From Paraconiothyrium sp. Pb-2020 (lineage: Eukaryota > Ascomycota > Dothideomycetes > Pleosporales > Didymosphaeriaceae): a stretch of 64,000 bases of DNA. Location: NCBI GenBank assembly GCA_022419385.1, contig JAJUBI010000002.1, forward strand, positions 4,960,001 through 5,024,000. The letters run 5' to 3'. This document shows positions 53,465 through 64,000 of this stretch, in pieces. The position numbers and the translations under genes were made by a program. Numbering within the stretch: position 1 is the first letter of the stretch; the number at the start of each line of letters is the position of its first letter. The notes beneath the pieces were generated by a model. It did no database searches and had not been told where the DNA came from. It was given only the letters and a program-made list of their open reading frames with translations.

Positions 53465-54656
53465 TCACCTTCGTTTCGTGGTACCAGTTGCTTTCACAGC
53501 TTTCGCAGGTTCCTGGTTCTGCTGGTTATTCGCTTTCCCGTCGGCCGTAGGCATATCCATGCTTTGAGAAGCAACCTTCGGCAGAAATTTGCCAACTCGC
53601 TTCTGATAAATCTTATAATCAGGGTACTTCTTCGCACTGAGCAACTCGGTGAGCCAGGTGCTGGCCTGGAAGAGAATCAAGTAGGATAGTGCGGCCCCAA
53701 AGCACCAGTTGACATATGTCTCTGATACGGAGCAGGCCCACTGATACAATGCGAGCCATACGCCCTGTTCTCCCGCAAAGTTCGGATGGCGTGACCATGC
53801 CCAGAGGCCGCTGGTATTGAAACCGCGATCAAGTTGTTCGCGGGTATAGCCAAATTCTTTCGGTACCTTTGCCGTCTTCTTGTACGCGTCCTTAGCTCCG
53901 TGGAAGTTCCACTGCTGCTGGTCGGCGAAGAATTCGATGAGAATGAGGACGAAGATAAGCTTGGAGAAGATGCTATCCCAGAAGGTGAGCTCGTTTCCGG
54001 TGATGAGTGAGCTGAGAAGGAGGACGTAGGTCGGTGTTGTGATGGCAAAGAGAAGTATCTATCCTTGATTAGCATGCATTTACTTTGAGCCTCAGGTCGC
54101 ACTCTGGAATACGTGCGTGGATACTAACATTTTGCGCCAACGAGATGAACACAATGTTGAAAATGAACATCGCGACAGGTCCAACATAATCCTTCACGAT
54201 GTTCCATCTGTAGTCCTCAGAACCCACGGTATAACCTCCCTTCCGCCAGTAATTGAACGTTAACCTCGCACCCCATAATATCGTGACGGCCATAACGTGA
54301 TCCAGTCGCTGCGTTGGGAGTCCTGCCAGATGTGCCCATAGCGCGTAATGCGAGTTGTATATGACGGGCAAGATGCTCCATAGGCGATCCACCTGCGAGT
54401 AGTTCTTATTGATCTCGGCAACAATGAACACAACTGGCGTGAGGAATAGCGAAAAGGCGAGCGCCGTGACCAGTGGGTTCGTCGACAGGTAGACATGTTG
54501 CAGCGCCTCTAGACTGTTGATGTTGTCGAAGATCTTCTGCGGCAGGTCATACAGCTGTGGGAGAAATGGCTGTACAGTCTTCGAGAAGTCTGCGCAATCG
54601 GGGAGGCTTTTGACGGCGGGCAGCGCCAGGCTCAAGGTCGGTCGTAAATCCAGCAT
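53465..54656 (-). CDS. DUF1295 / steroid 5-alpha-reductase-like membrane protein
   Basis: Exons 54656-54129 and 54058-53465 join at phase 0 through a 70-nt intron (GTTAGT, GCTAAT, GGATAG), giving 373 residues. The protein is hydrophobic, with about seven membrane segments. DUF1295 (PF06966) hallmarks are present: NYSQVDRLWSILPVIY, HVMAVTILWGARLTFNYWRKGGY, QQQWNFHGAK, and the C-terminal GLWAWSRHPNFAGEQGVWLALY, the NADPH-binding type signature of the isoprenylcysteine methyltransferase/5-alpha-reductase superfamily. It would sit in the ER membrane; fungal members are mostly uncharacterised, so reduction of a steroid or lipid is inference. The C-terminal 40 residues are Lys/Gln-rich and end KRR. 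It is divergent from the topoisomerase III gene with 241 bp between starts. Confidence 0.88.
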
Positions 54657-54897
54657 TTTGGTATATATGGTGAAGAGTGTGTGGACGTTTGCCCCAGCAC
54701 TTAGAGCACTGCAAACTCGACAATGACAGTACTGTACCGTAGGACAGACATGGCGTCATTATCAGTCGTGGAAGGGAAGGTCCGTTCGCTTATTCTCTGG
54801 GTCCTAGCGGTCTGTGCACAGGGCCGACGCGCCCCCAACAGCTCGACGCGTCTTCACATGATCGCTTAACTCAGACCTCACTGAGGGGTGAAGAGGA
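54657..54897. promoter_or_regulatory. TOP3: Bidirectional promoter of DUF1295 and TOP3 genes
   Basis: Only 241 bp separate the two divergent start codons, so both promoters must share it. A TATATA lies at 54661-54668, very close to the DUF1295 start. No other element was identified. Confidence 0.5.
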
Positions 54898-57080
54898 ATG
54901 GCGAGGATTCTATGCGTTGCGGAGAAACCCTCGATAGCCAAGGCCGTAGCCAATCATCTCGGTGGCCAGGCTCGAGCAGTAAGTTTCTGACCTTTGAAAA
55001 GCTTGTGCATACTCACACTGAACCAGGAAAGTGTTCGCGGCATACAGTGGGTCAAGAACTACAAATTTGACTACAATTTCCAACGATGGGGTCAGTCTTC
55101 AGTAACCTTTACTTGTGTAGCGGGCCATATCCAAGCGCAAGATTTCCATGAACGATATCGAAAATGGCATTCATGTCCTCCAGCGGATCTATTCGAAGCG
55201 CCCATTGTTACTCAGATCGCAGAAGACAAGAAGGCTGTGGCAAGCAACATCGAGGCTCAGGCCAGATACAATGACATCCTTTTCATCTGGACAGATTGCG
55301 ACCGAGAGGGTGAGCATATCGGAGGTGAGATTCGAGACATCGCATTGAAAGTCAAGCCCAACATGCAAGTGTGGCGGGCAAGATTCAGCAACATTGAAAG
55401 AGCGTAAGTAACAGCTAGGACGTGGAGTGTAGAGACTAATGGCATCTGTAGACACATCATCCAAGCCGCTCGAACTCCCATCAAGCTGGACGAGGCTCAA
55501 GCCAATGCCGTTGCAGCACGCATCGAGCTAGATCTCCGTCTAGGTGCTGCATTCACCCGCATGCAGACATTGGCTCTACAGCAGATGCTTCCCCAGCAAG
55601 GCGAACAGAAAAAGGTCATCAGCTACGGGTCATGCCAGTTTCCTACCCTCGGCTTTATTGTCGACCGATATCTGCGGGTGCGAAACTTTGTCCCTGAACC
55701 TTTCTGGTACATAAGAGTCGGACACGAGAAGGACGGCATCAATGTCAAGTTCTCTTGGAGGAGAGGTCATCTCTTTGACAGGATGACGGTTATTATCATA
55801 TACGAGAGATGCTTGCTCGCAAAATACGCGAAAGTCACCAAGATGCAGAAGAAGCCAACGAAGAAGTGGAAACCGCTGCCTCTTACGACGGTTGAATTGC
55901 AAAAGATGGGAAGCAGATTCCTTCGGATGACATCTCAAGAAGTTATGAAGGTCGCGGAGGATCTGTACACGAAGGGTTGGATCAGCTACCCGCGTACCGA
56001 AACGGACCAGTTCGACAGGGATATGGATCTGCGAAGGATCATTCAAAAACAGGAGCAGGATAATCGCTGGGGTGGCTTCGCTACAGGGCTGATGAACGGT
56101 GGACTCAATCAACCTCGCAACGGTCGCAACAACGACAAAGCACATCCTCCAATCCATCCGGTGAACTACGTGAACCCGAGCCAACTCAACGACAACGAGA
56201 AGCGCGTATACGAATTCGTGGTCCGCCGCTTTCTCGCTTGCTGCTCCGAAGATGCAGTGGGCGAAGCTACGGACGTCGAAATTGACTATGGAGGTGAGAT
56301 CTTCCACGTGCATGGGCTGACTGTCATTGAACGAAATTACCTTGACGTGTACCCTTATGACAAGTGGGAAAGTAGTCAGAATCTGCCTCGCTATGTCGTT
56401 GGGGAAACCTTTGAGCCGGATGAGGCAACCATGCACGATGGAAAGACGACAGCACCGGGCTATTTGACGGAACCCGAGCTCATTTCTCTCATGGATGCCA
56501 ACGGCATTGGCACTGACGCGACAATGGCCGAGCACATTGCGAAGATCAAGGAGCGAGAGTATGTTATCGCGCGTCCTAGAGGAGGAGGGGCAGGGGCAGG
56601 CAATCACGGTGCTGCAGAGCGAGGCAGTGGTAGAGGGCGAGGCCGCGGTCGCGGCGGAAGAGGCGGCCGTGGAGGTGCGGCAGCTCAGAATGGGGCAGGA
56701 GGTACGGGCGGAGTACAGGAGTTCATTCCGACGACGTTGGGAGTCGCACTCATTGAGGGATATGATAACGTGGGGTTCGAGACCAGCCTGAGCAAGCCGT
56801 TCCTACGCAAGGAGGTATGAGACATGCGCGTAGAGTAACCACAATTGCTCGCTAACCAAGCCGGCAGATGGAGGCCCAGATGAAAGCAATCTGCGAGGGC
56901 CGCAGCACACGCAACGATGTGGTGCAGCAGAATCTGGAGCAGTACAGAGCCGTGTTCCTCCGCACACAGCAGCAGATCAATGTGCTCAAAGATGTAAGTC
57001 GCGCACACGGTTGTTGTTGAAAAGGCACTAATCGGGCGGAGGCCATACGAAAATACGTGGGCGGCGCCAATCAAGGTTGA
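54898..57080 (+). CDS. TOP3: DNA topoisomerase III (type IA)
   Basis: Five exons: 54898-54978, 55027-55403, 55452-56814, 56868-56993 and 57042-57080, giving 661 residues, close to yeast Top3. It begins MARILCVAEKPSIAKAVANHLGG, the N-terminal toprim signature. Further toprim acids lie in FIWTDCDREGEHIGGEI (D-x-D-x-E near 117). The active-site tyrosine is in GWISYPRTETD near residue 331. LMDANGIGTDATMAEHI and the C-terminal GYDNVGF are also conserved. Top3 works with a RecQ helicase and Rmi1 to dissolve double Holliday junctions in the nucleus. An RG-rich stretch (about 527-573) interrupts the core between KEREYVIARP and EFIPTTLGVAL. No C-terminal zinc finger is present, as in yeast. Spliced phases agree at all four introns. 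Confidence 0.95.
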
Positions 57081-58311
57081 GAGCACTTGCACGCACGTCC
57101 AATGATTGCGCAATTGCACACCACGACACGCTGGGACGATTCTCGGCGTGGAGAATGCGGTCTTGTAAGGCCACCGCACACTGGAGACACGTGGGCGCAG
57201 CAGAGCCCAGCGCAGGCCGACTCACTCACCGGAGGCATCACTCAAGGCAGGTTCCACGCAAAAGCGGGGCCGCAAAACACCTGTTCGAAGAGTGTCGGCG
57301 CGATTCTGCGGATGCGCTGCAGCGATGCGACACGTGTGTTTGCGGGGGACGGTCCTTCGTTGCTTATCCCTCGGAATGATGCCAATAGTCAGCCGAAGCG
57401 ACGCAACCCGCTTCCGGTGTTTCCCATGCTTCCCCTCGCCCTTCTGTCAGGCCGCATCGCCAGGCTGTGCGAGGTCGGAGAAGTCGACCCCGCGCTGTAG
57501 ATAAGGCCAATAGTGTTGGGGCATGGGGGGCATGGGGTGGGTGAAGATATGGGTGGCATGGAGAATCGGTTGGACCCGGAAGGCAAGCCGGATCGTGACA
57601 GCATCGAAGGCGCACACTGTGTGCGGAAAGTCACTGACGAGATGCCAACATCAGCATGTCGCAACGGTGTTGTGCGGCTGTCGAGGGACCCTGTGCCCTG
57701 TTTTGCGAGCGCACACCGAGCGCGACGGTGGCTTGGGTCACGAAGCGTTGGCTGAGAGCGCAGATGACCACCATGACGCTGCCTCAACTGTGGCTGCCGT
57801 CAGACCCCGGTCGCCCTTTCCTTGAGTGGGCCCGGCGGTGGGCCAATGGGGTGCGCGGCCGCCCCGAGCTGGCCGTGCTGGCTTCCGTTATCAACTCCTG
57901 TCTGCCCTTCACCTTGCGCAGACCTGCAACACAACAAAGAACTGTCCACATCGCAAAAAGACTTGAATAGTACACTTACACGCGCGTAGCCGCACCTTGA
58001 CCTGCTCTCAAACACCCTGATCGCCCCGCAACCACCTCGCTGCTTGCAACCGATCTCCCTCGCTCGCAGATCACATCGCCGATCGTTCGGAACGCCCAAG
58101 CAAGCAACCGCACTGCACGCTTGCGCTCAACAACAACAATCGCTGCAACCGCCCATCGCTCGCACTATACTATACAGTCGACAGCCCTCGCTGTCTTCTC
58201 TGCCAACTTCTTCTCGCGCGCTGCTGCCTCGGTCAGACAGTGCCTCACCTGAGTCATCGTGTCAGCTGCTCCTACCGTTCCGTTCCAATCCACGCACGCC
58301 CGACCCGCGCC
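57081..58311. other. Intergenic region and leader of Stb3 gene
   Basis: The 1.23 kb hold the TOP3 3' end and the Stb3 promoter. 57970-58300 is C-rich and looks like a leader. Frames of 80-137 codons on both strands overlap and have no motif. Confidence 0.4.
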
Positions 58312-59436
58312 ATGGCTGCTGTCGCAACCCGCAAGCCGGTCTCCAACCTCGCCGTCGCTTTTGCGAACCGGTCGGCTGCTGCAAACATACCGATACGACG
58401 AGATGGCGGACTCACCTCCGCCATTCCGACGCCTCCAAGCTCGATATCGCCGACCCTGCCGGCGCAGAAGGGCAGGCCTGCTTTGCCGGGCGCGGTGAGG
58501 TCGCCTTCGCCGTTGTCTAGGGACATGGACATCGACCTCGACGATGCGCTCGAGCATGCCGCGGCGCAAGATCAGCCTGCTCCCGCGCTCTCCAAGGAGG
58601 CGCTCGCGGGCTTGGACGCAACGCGTCAAATAACGCCCATTATGCTGGCCAAACACCATCTGCCTGGGATTATTTTGGGCCACGGCGCCATGCCGATCCG
58701 CGAGATGATGGCCCATCTCACCCATTCCGTCCCCGGCTTCTCGGGCCTCCCTCCTTCCAAGGCACGGAGGCTGGTCGTTGCTGCGCTGGAACATCGCGCT
58801 GGCGGCGGACTTCATGGCGAAGTCAAGTTTGAGAAGGTCGGCTGGGGACGATGGAGCGTAGCAGGACACTCGTCGCAGGCAAACCGGGGAGTCCCTATCG
58901 GAGCGCACGGCGCGTCTCACAACGGCATGACACCCCCTGCGAGTTTGGACAGCCAGGCTGGCCTCCACATACCCAAGAACTTGCGTCACGGACGCGATGA
59001 ATTTGTCGGTAGCTGGGCTGCTGGCTCCCCGGACAGCCGCGATGAAGACATGGCGGATCAGATGTCCCTCGACGGCTCAGAGTCTAGCGAGTCTGACACG
59101 TCAGACATGGACCTGGGCAACGACATGGACGACGAGACGGACGAAGAGGATTGGTCCGCTGTTGGACCTGAGGCTCTTCGACAGAAGCGCCAGCCTAGTC
59201 GTCCCGTCTATCGCGACTACAACTACCTCTCTCGAACCTTCCGTTCCACTTCAGCACAATCTGTGTCGCATTCGTATGCTGCCAGGACACCAACTCCGGC
59301 CTTTAATTCTTGTTCTTACACTGCATCCCGCGGAAACACGGGCACTCTTCCTGCATCTACTGGCGTTGAGGGGCCCCGAGGCCAACTCGCTGAGCGCGAG
59401 GCCATCGAGGCATTGATTGCCATGGGCTCTATGTAG
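58312..59436 (+). CDS. STB3: Stb3-family Sin3-binding / ribosomal-gene regulator
   Basis: Single-exon frame of 374 residues from ATG 58312; the GTG at 58240 further upstream is not a likely start. Residues about 104-185 match the Stb3 domain (PF10330 type): QITPIMLAKHHLPGIILGHG, MPIREMMAHLTHSVPGFSGL, SKARRLVVAALEHR, and VKFEKVGWGRWSVAG. Yeast Stb3 binds ribosomal RNA processing elements and recruits Sin3/Rpd3, with nuclear entry controlled by TOR/Sch9. The region around 255-300 is very acidic (SESSESDTSDMDLGNDMDDETDEEDW), followed by RDYNYLSRTFRS. A short C-terminal segment REAIEALIAMGSM ends the protein. The yeast name is used by family; the RRPE-binding role in this organism is inferred. 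Confidence 0.88.
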   Translation: MAAVATRKPVSNLAVAFANRSAAANIPIRRDGGLTSAIPTPPSSISPTLPAQKGRPALPGAVRSPSPLSRDMDIDLDDALEHAAAQDQPAPALSKEALAGLDATRQITPIMLAKHHLPGIILGHGAMPIREMMAHLTHSVPGFSGLPPSKARRLVVAALEHRAGGGLHGEVKFEKVGWGRWSVAGHSSQANRGVPIGAHGASHNGMTPPASLDSQAGLHIPKNLRHGRDEFVGSWAAGSPDSRDEDMADQMSLDGSESSESDTSDMDLGNDMDDETDEEDWSAVGPEALRQKRQPSRPVYRDYNYLSRTFRSTSAQSVSHSYAARTPTPAFNSCSYTASRGNTGTLPASTGVEGPRGQLAEREAIEALIAMGSM

Positions 59437-61714
59437 CCAAGACGACATCTGAATTGGCGTTCTTCTTGATTTTGCTGGGTCACGACAGGCCTACGACGCG
59501 CATGATACTCCTCGGTCTTTGATGTCATCATCGACGCGGCATGAAAATACTGGCTTTCGGGATGGGAATTCTGGGTTTCTCCTTGATTTTGCGCTTTTGT
59601 CATACCCCTCTTCACACATTGCTTTGAGAAGATCCGTCAAGTGCTGATGCGATCCATATTTGGGTTATTCTGGGTCTTTTCACCGTCACCATTCTACGAT
59701 ATCCTTACAACAATTTTCTCTTCTTCGAAACACAGTATTTAAGAAAAAAACTTACGATGGAATGGCAGTAGGAAGCAGAACAGGAGCGCTGTCGACCCTC
59801 GCGAGGAGCTCTTTCTCACCAAGACTACCCCTTCATTGGAATACGTCGCTAGTCGAGCTTCAACATCGGCTTGGAAGAGAGACTCTGCTTGGAGGTCGCC
59901 ATGTGGCTTTGCCTTTGCTTTTACCTTTGCATGACCACTTTTGTATATACCTTTTGAACAAACACTCTACTCTCTGGCGACAGCCGGGCACTGCAAGTCG
60001 GTGGATGAGTTGTGCGCTGCTGGACAGCAGCGCGAGTGAGAATCTTCCAATGAATCTAATACACGCTGCAGCGGCTGCCTCCGGGCGGAAGCTGGCACGT
60101 GGCTCTTGTTGGGAATCAACGTATGCTGGGTGTAAACACTGACGTGTGTATATGTGGTATGGCTCGAACAGAGAGCCTGTAGACGACAGAGCTGAGCTAA
60201 GGTCGACCAGATGCGGTCTTCTGTGTCCGGCGTCAAACAAGGCTTGATTTGAGTCACATCGCAACCAGCTGACATCTCAGTTAACATCTTAGTCTACAAC
60301 TCCGTTGACGTACACAGTATGTGGATACGTCACATCTCTCTCCCCACCTTGCACACTGCCAGCCTGGCCAGCGTCAACGTCAACAGTCTCAAGTGGCGAA
60401 CCCCGCAATGACCTACCTCGCTGCAGACGCGTCCCCTGTCGTCTTCACGCCACTGATCTCACTGCATTCGTCCCGTAGCGTGGGCATCCCAGAAGGGAAT
60501 ACCGCTCCAGCCGCCGTGGGTTATTAGGTATGTCCTCGCGAAGCAATGTATACCTACAGCAGCGAGCGTAGCCGAAGTGGTGAGTTGCATGTGAGCTGGA
60601 CATAATAGGGCTGCACGCTTGGCTTGGCGGGATGAATGCTGTATATATATCTCGGGCGTGTATGTGCGTCTAGCTGGATGGGTGGACATGTGTTGTTATG
60701 GGAAGTGTGCACTGTCTGAGCTGAAGCTTGGGTGGATGACTCGGCGCTGAAGCTGCTGGGTATCTTTCAAACGACGGCTTACGGTCGTCGCCTAGGACGT
60801 AACGTAACGTAACGTATCCTTGTCCTATATCTGTGGTAAGGGGGAGGTCATGAGATGGGATGATGTGAGGTGAGGTGAGTGTTGTAGTCGGGGTACGTAA
60901 GAACGCGGGCGTGTGTGCCGACGGCCGTGCTGCATGTGGTGCCGCGTTTTCGTTGCTTTACTATATGTTGAGCGTACTATAGAAGATTGCACCGGCTGAG
61001 GAAGGTTCAGGAGACACTTGGCAGGTACTGAGTTTACTGTATGCAGGGCGATGCAGGTGGTCGTCGATAGTTCTGGCGGTGCGTTTAGCGGACCGGTCGA
61101 TTATCGCAGCATGTGGATACCATATGTTAGTGATAGCATATCGAGGTGCCGGTTGAAATAACAGCCCACTGTAAGGTGGACTGCGGATTCAAGCCGTACG
61201 GTAAACAGCTCTCTTTGCGATGCCAATGTGTCACACCAGCTCTCTTGTGTTCGCCACCACGATTCTCGCCCTCCGCAGTAATCCCTCGTCTTCCTTTTTC
61301 CGCCTCCGCACAACTCCCGCAGCTGGATCTCGCCCAGCGGACCCTCGTCCTGTAGAGCCGAATGACGCCCGCCATCCCTGTTTGAGCAAGTTCCGTGGGA
61401 CACCTAGCCACATCGAGCAACGTCGCGTCGCCTGAGTGAATTGTGCGGCAGGCTAGACGACCGCGCATCGCACCCTAACCGCGCCGCCTTGGTGGGCTCC
61501 CCGCGGCGATTGGGTCGTCGCCGTAACGCTGGGTGTTTCCATCGCGCGGCGGCACGTGCCGCTTTCGGTTGGTCATTCCGTGGGAAAGCAAAGATAAAGA
61601 CCCCGCCTACCCCTCCTTCTGCTCAGCATCAGCAACAGGAAAGCAACAAGCAAGACACAACATACACATACACCCCTTCTTTTTCAAACAACCACCAAAC
61701 AAGACATATTCAGA
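59437..61714. other. 2.3-kb intergenic region upstream of metallothionein
   Basis: No gene was supported; frames reach at most 160 codons and lack motifs. 60798-60818 carries a short CGTAA tandem (about four units) and 60860-60880 a GAGGT-rich run. The last about 100 bp are an A/C-rich leader of the metallothionein gene. Confidence 0.45.
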
Positions 61715-61848
61715 ATGCCTGGCTGCGGAACTGCTGGATGCACCTGCGCCGACTGCGGCTGCGCTCAGGGCGCCTGCAACTGCGGAAAATGTGAGTTCAC
61801 CCTGCTTGTCGAGAATATGTCGAGTACCGGGCTAACGCAGCGGTAGAA
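61715..61848 (+). CDS. Copper-type metallothionein (25 residues)
   Basis: ATG 61715 opens MPGCGTAGCTCADCGCAQG, ending ACNCGK. Seven cysteines lie at 4, 9, 11, 14, 16, 21 and 23, with three C-x-C pairs and many Gly/Ala, no aromatic residues. This matches the seven-cysteine copper metallothionein of Neurospora crassa in size and type. Exon 1 is 61715-61790. A canonical intron (GTGAGT, GCTAAC branch) follows; using the CGGTAG acceptor at 61846, exon 2 begins AA and completes a TAA stop right after Lys25. The alternative CAG acceptor at 61840 would add a tail of about 30 residues. Without splicing, 20 extra residues would follow. Metallothioneins bind Cu(I) in the cytosol and buffer metal stress. 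An A/C-rich leader precedes it, as expected for a well-expressed small gene. Confidence 0.85.
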
Positions 61849-62194
61849 ACTCTCTTCCATCATGATAACGACGGCGATATGAGGCGGTTTCAGCATCTTC
61901 GATTCGACACATCTGTCCTAGATACCTCGGCACATGCTTGATCCATTCGATCCGACTGTCCCTACGACCGCGATACCATATCCTTCGCCCCACTCCTTCG
62001 CACATACTCTTGTGGTTGATGAGATAGGATGGCAGGCTGGTTCGATAATGAAATGAACAAATAACCCAATGAGTAATTCTGGAATGTGCGTGCTCGAGAC
62101 TGCGGAAACTGTTCATGATGTAAAGTGAATGCAACTGGAAATGATGCTTACTATGCACAATCATATGTGAATAACCACCGGGTATCGCCCTCGT
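61849..62194. other. Convergent 3' intergenic region
   Basis: The 346 bp hold the 3' untranslated parts of the metallothionein and TBC genes. The minus-strand frame at 61832-62164 has no motif. Confidence 0.4.
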
Positions 62195-64000
62195 CTACAT
62201 CACAGCATCCCTCCTTCCCACATCCCTCAGATCGATAACCTCCTCTTCGACCTCCGCCTCTGCTTGAGCTTTCCCCTTGTTCTTCCCGTTCTTTGCTCCG
62301 CCCTTGCCGCTTACGCTGCCTCTGCTGCCTCTCTTCTCTTGTACAAACTCTTCGGCCTCGTCGTCGTCTCCGAAGAGAAATCCCTTCCCCTTGAGCCTTC
62401 GTTTTTCGTCCGACGCGAACGCCGAGTGCGCAGCGCTCGACGCAAAGGTCGATGAAGCCGATGTAGAATCCTGGCCGAGCATCCACGAGAAGTTGGAGGA
62501 GGCGAGCGTGGGTCGTGCGCGCGGCGGATGGGGCGATAGTTTCGAAGAGGCTGATGATCGTTGCGGCGAGGTGTTGACTGTTGGGAAAGGCTGCGTGTTC
62601 GCGGCGGCCGAGGTAGTTTGAGCAGTTGATGCAGACGAAGTTGGTCGTGAGGCGTTGGGTATCGGGGGAGCGCTTGCTGTTCGTTCGGGCACTGTTGATG
62701 GGGAGGTAGGTTCTGGGGCTAGGAGACTAGCAGCTGCGTTGGCCGTGGCCTGGAAAGTCAGCATTAACTTCCCCATCATGTCCTCATCAGAGGAAGAAGC
62801 ATTCAGCTACACCCCTATGTGGAACAGAAGGATGGATTACATACTGTTTGCTCTGTGGTCTCGTCCATTGGCAGTGGTATCGACGAGTCCTCGAGGTAGA
62901 CCTGAACGAACTGTACTTTGGCAATCGCGAGACTCAGCGCTTCTATAGAATCTTTCTTCGTCTGGTTTGCATCTTTATCTCCTTCGCTGCGCTCTTTGTG
63001 ATATTCCCAAAGCTCACCAACAGCGCTTTCCAGCATCTTCGCTAGATTCTTGCTCCGTTTCTCCAGATTTTCAATCTTCTTGAGGGCGTTACCGGATTGT
63101 GTACGTGCCAGACCGGGTCTTGTGCTGGCCACTGGAAGTTGACCTGGCTTGCGATACTCGCGTCCACCAGACCTTGGTGTGCTGTTCCCAGAGACGGGTG
63201 TGGAGACAGCGCCCGATTGTATAGCTTCAGCCTGTTTTCTGACCTCGCCCACTGCATCGCGGATAGCTTTTCCAACGCCCCATTGCGAGCCCCGTTCTAG
63301 CACGTTCTTCGCTGCCCCTTGCAAGAGTGCTTCAAGCCCTGCACCCTGCTGACTCACGAATTGCCTGGGCGATCCTAGGCTGCTCCTCGAGCGATGAGAT
63401 GGAGTAGGGGGCGTTGATGAAGATAGTCGTATCGCTGGTGGAGGAGACACGTCGAGGGCGGGCGCTTGCTTTCCATATCGCGTGATGATTTCAGCTCCGC
63501 CCTCAGGTGTTAGATGATCGCGGAGATAGAGTGCATCTTTGATAAAGGTAAACGCCGGTGCGCTGGGCTCTGGGTATCGTAACAACAACGTGAAGGCTTC
63601 ATTAGTATCAGCAGTCATGAGATCCCAACGGATACGTAATAGCATGGCGACACATATCATATCGACAAGCTCGAGCGTAGAATCGATGGCGAATAACGCA
63701 TCCCACACTTTCAGGACGTCGTCAAGGGGGAATTCGCGGCCAAAGAGCAATCTTATCCAGCGCCTGAGGATGTATTAGACTATCCACAATTGCGAGGCAT
63801 GCAACGTACAAGAGGAATATCTGCGGCACAATCTCGAGCTTCACCAAGTGCGAGGCCAATTCCGGATCAGCCTTGGGCAGGTATCGTTCAAAGATCCTTG
63901 AACATCGCGCGAGCATTGGTGTCTCCTTAGAAGGCGAATCAGGATCGGCGGGCGCGTAAAAAGACATGGCTGTCTGCATAATCAACGAGAACAGCGTGAA
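62195..64000 (-). CDS. TBC-domain Rab GTPase-activating protein (TBC1D5-like), C-terminal part
   Basis: Cut by the window end. Visible exons: 64000-63810 (open to the edge), 63763-62845 and 62749-62195, joined by introns of 46 nt (GTACGT to CCTCAG) and 95 nt (GTATGT to TTCCAG). The TBC domain's second half is present: FTLFSLIMQTAMSFY, ELASHLVKLEIVPQIFLLRWIRLLFGREFPLDDVLKVWDALF, then LVDMICVAMLLRIRWDLM. TBC domains supply Arg and Gln fingers that switch off Rab GTPases on endosomes or Golgi; those fingers lie upstream of the window end. After the domain come a Ser/Pro-rich region, a coiled coil (ALKKIENLEKRSKNLAKMLESAV), and a C-terminal SWMLGQD and KGFLFGDDDEAEEF block, as in fungal TBC1D5-type proteins. 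The retromer/Ypt7 link is family knowledge, not shown here. Confidence 0.85.

Noticed and set aside
60798..60818. CGTAA tandem as a telomere-like or regulatory repeat
   Set aside because: Only about four short units and not a fungal telomere sequence (TTAGGG type).

Overview
The window reads as nuclear DNA of a filamentous ascomycete (Pezizomycotina). Genes carry short introns of about 45-100 nt with GTAAGT/GTATGT-type donors, CTAAC/CTGAC branch sites and AG acceptors. Several families are typical of that group: HET-domain protein, Zn2Cys6 regulator, GT90/CAP10 enzyme, pisatin-demethylase-like P450, Stb3, Vid24/Gid4 and Top3. A Dothideomycete is my guess from the mix of families, but the sequence alone does not prove it. 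There are no bacterial-style operons, rRNA genes, convincing tRNAs or CRISPR arrays. Most genes are split, so I rebuilt exons by reading splice sites and checking phase; in each exon-by-exon model the summed exon length is a multiple of three.

Layout. 1-2482: a Zn2Cys6 regulator cut by the window edge, divergent from an MFS sugar transporter. 2696-8101: a large membrane-anchored GT90 glycosyltransferase and an acidic, repeat-bearing protein of unknown function. 9057-13486: a cytochrome P450 and a HET-domain protein. 13487-17134: 3.6 kb without a supportable gene. 17135-23650: an unknown protein, a Gid4/Vid24-type degron receptor and an FMN-binding split-barrel protein. 23651-26672: another 3 kb without a supportable gene. 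26673-35370: two BTB-like unknowns, a small membrane protein, an unknown secreted protein and a short-chain dehydrogenase. 35911-38241: a nuclear-looking hypothetical protein. 38970-46625: an accessory, catabolic-looking block of NmrA-like protein, secreted arylsulfatase, anion:cation symporter and 2-oxoglutarate dioxygenase. 46832-52396: a small conserved-looking protein, a secreted protein with a basic coiled-coil tail, and a secreted Sde182/nucleoside-hydrolase-like protein. 53465-64000: housekeeping and regulatory genes, namely a DUF1295 reductase-like membrane protein divergent from DNA topoisomerase III, Stb3, a 25-residue metallothionein, and a TBC Rab-GAP cut by the window end.

Most informative points: a GC-AG intron that removes an apparent stop from the NmrA-like gene; an RG-rich insert inside the topoisomerase III core; a tiny metallothionein gene completed by a 2-nt second exon; two in-frame 45-nt intron-like coding repeats and three G-x-x-W-L repeats in the unknown protein at 6373-8101; a 110-bp element with 11-bp perfect terminal inverted repeats; a perfect 22-bp palindrome; and two separate local duplications in intergenic DNA.
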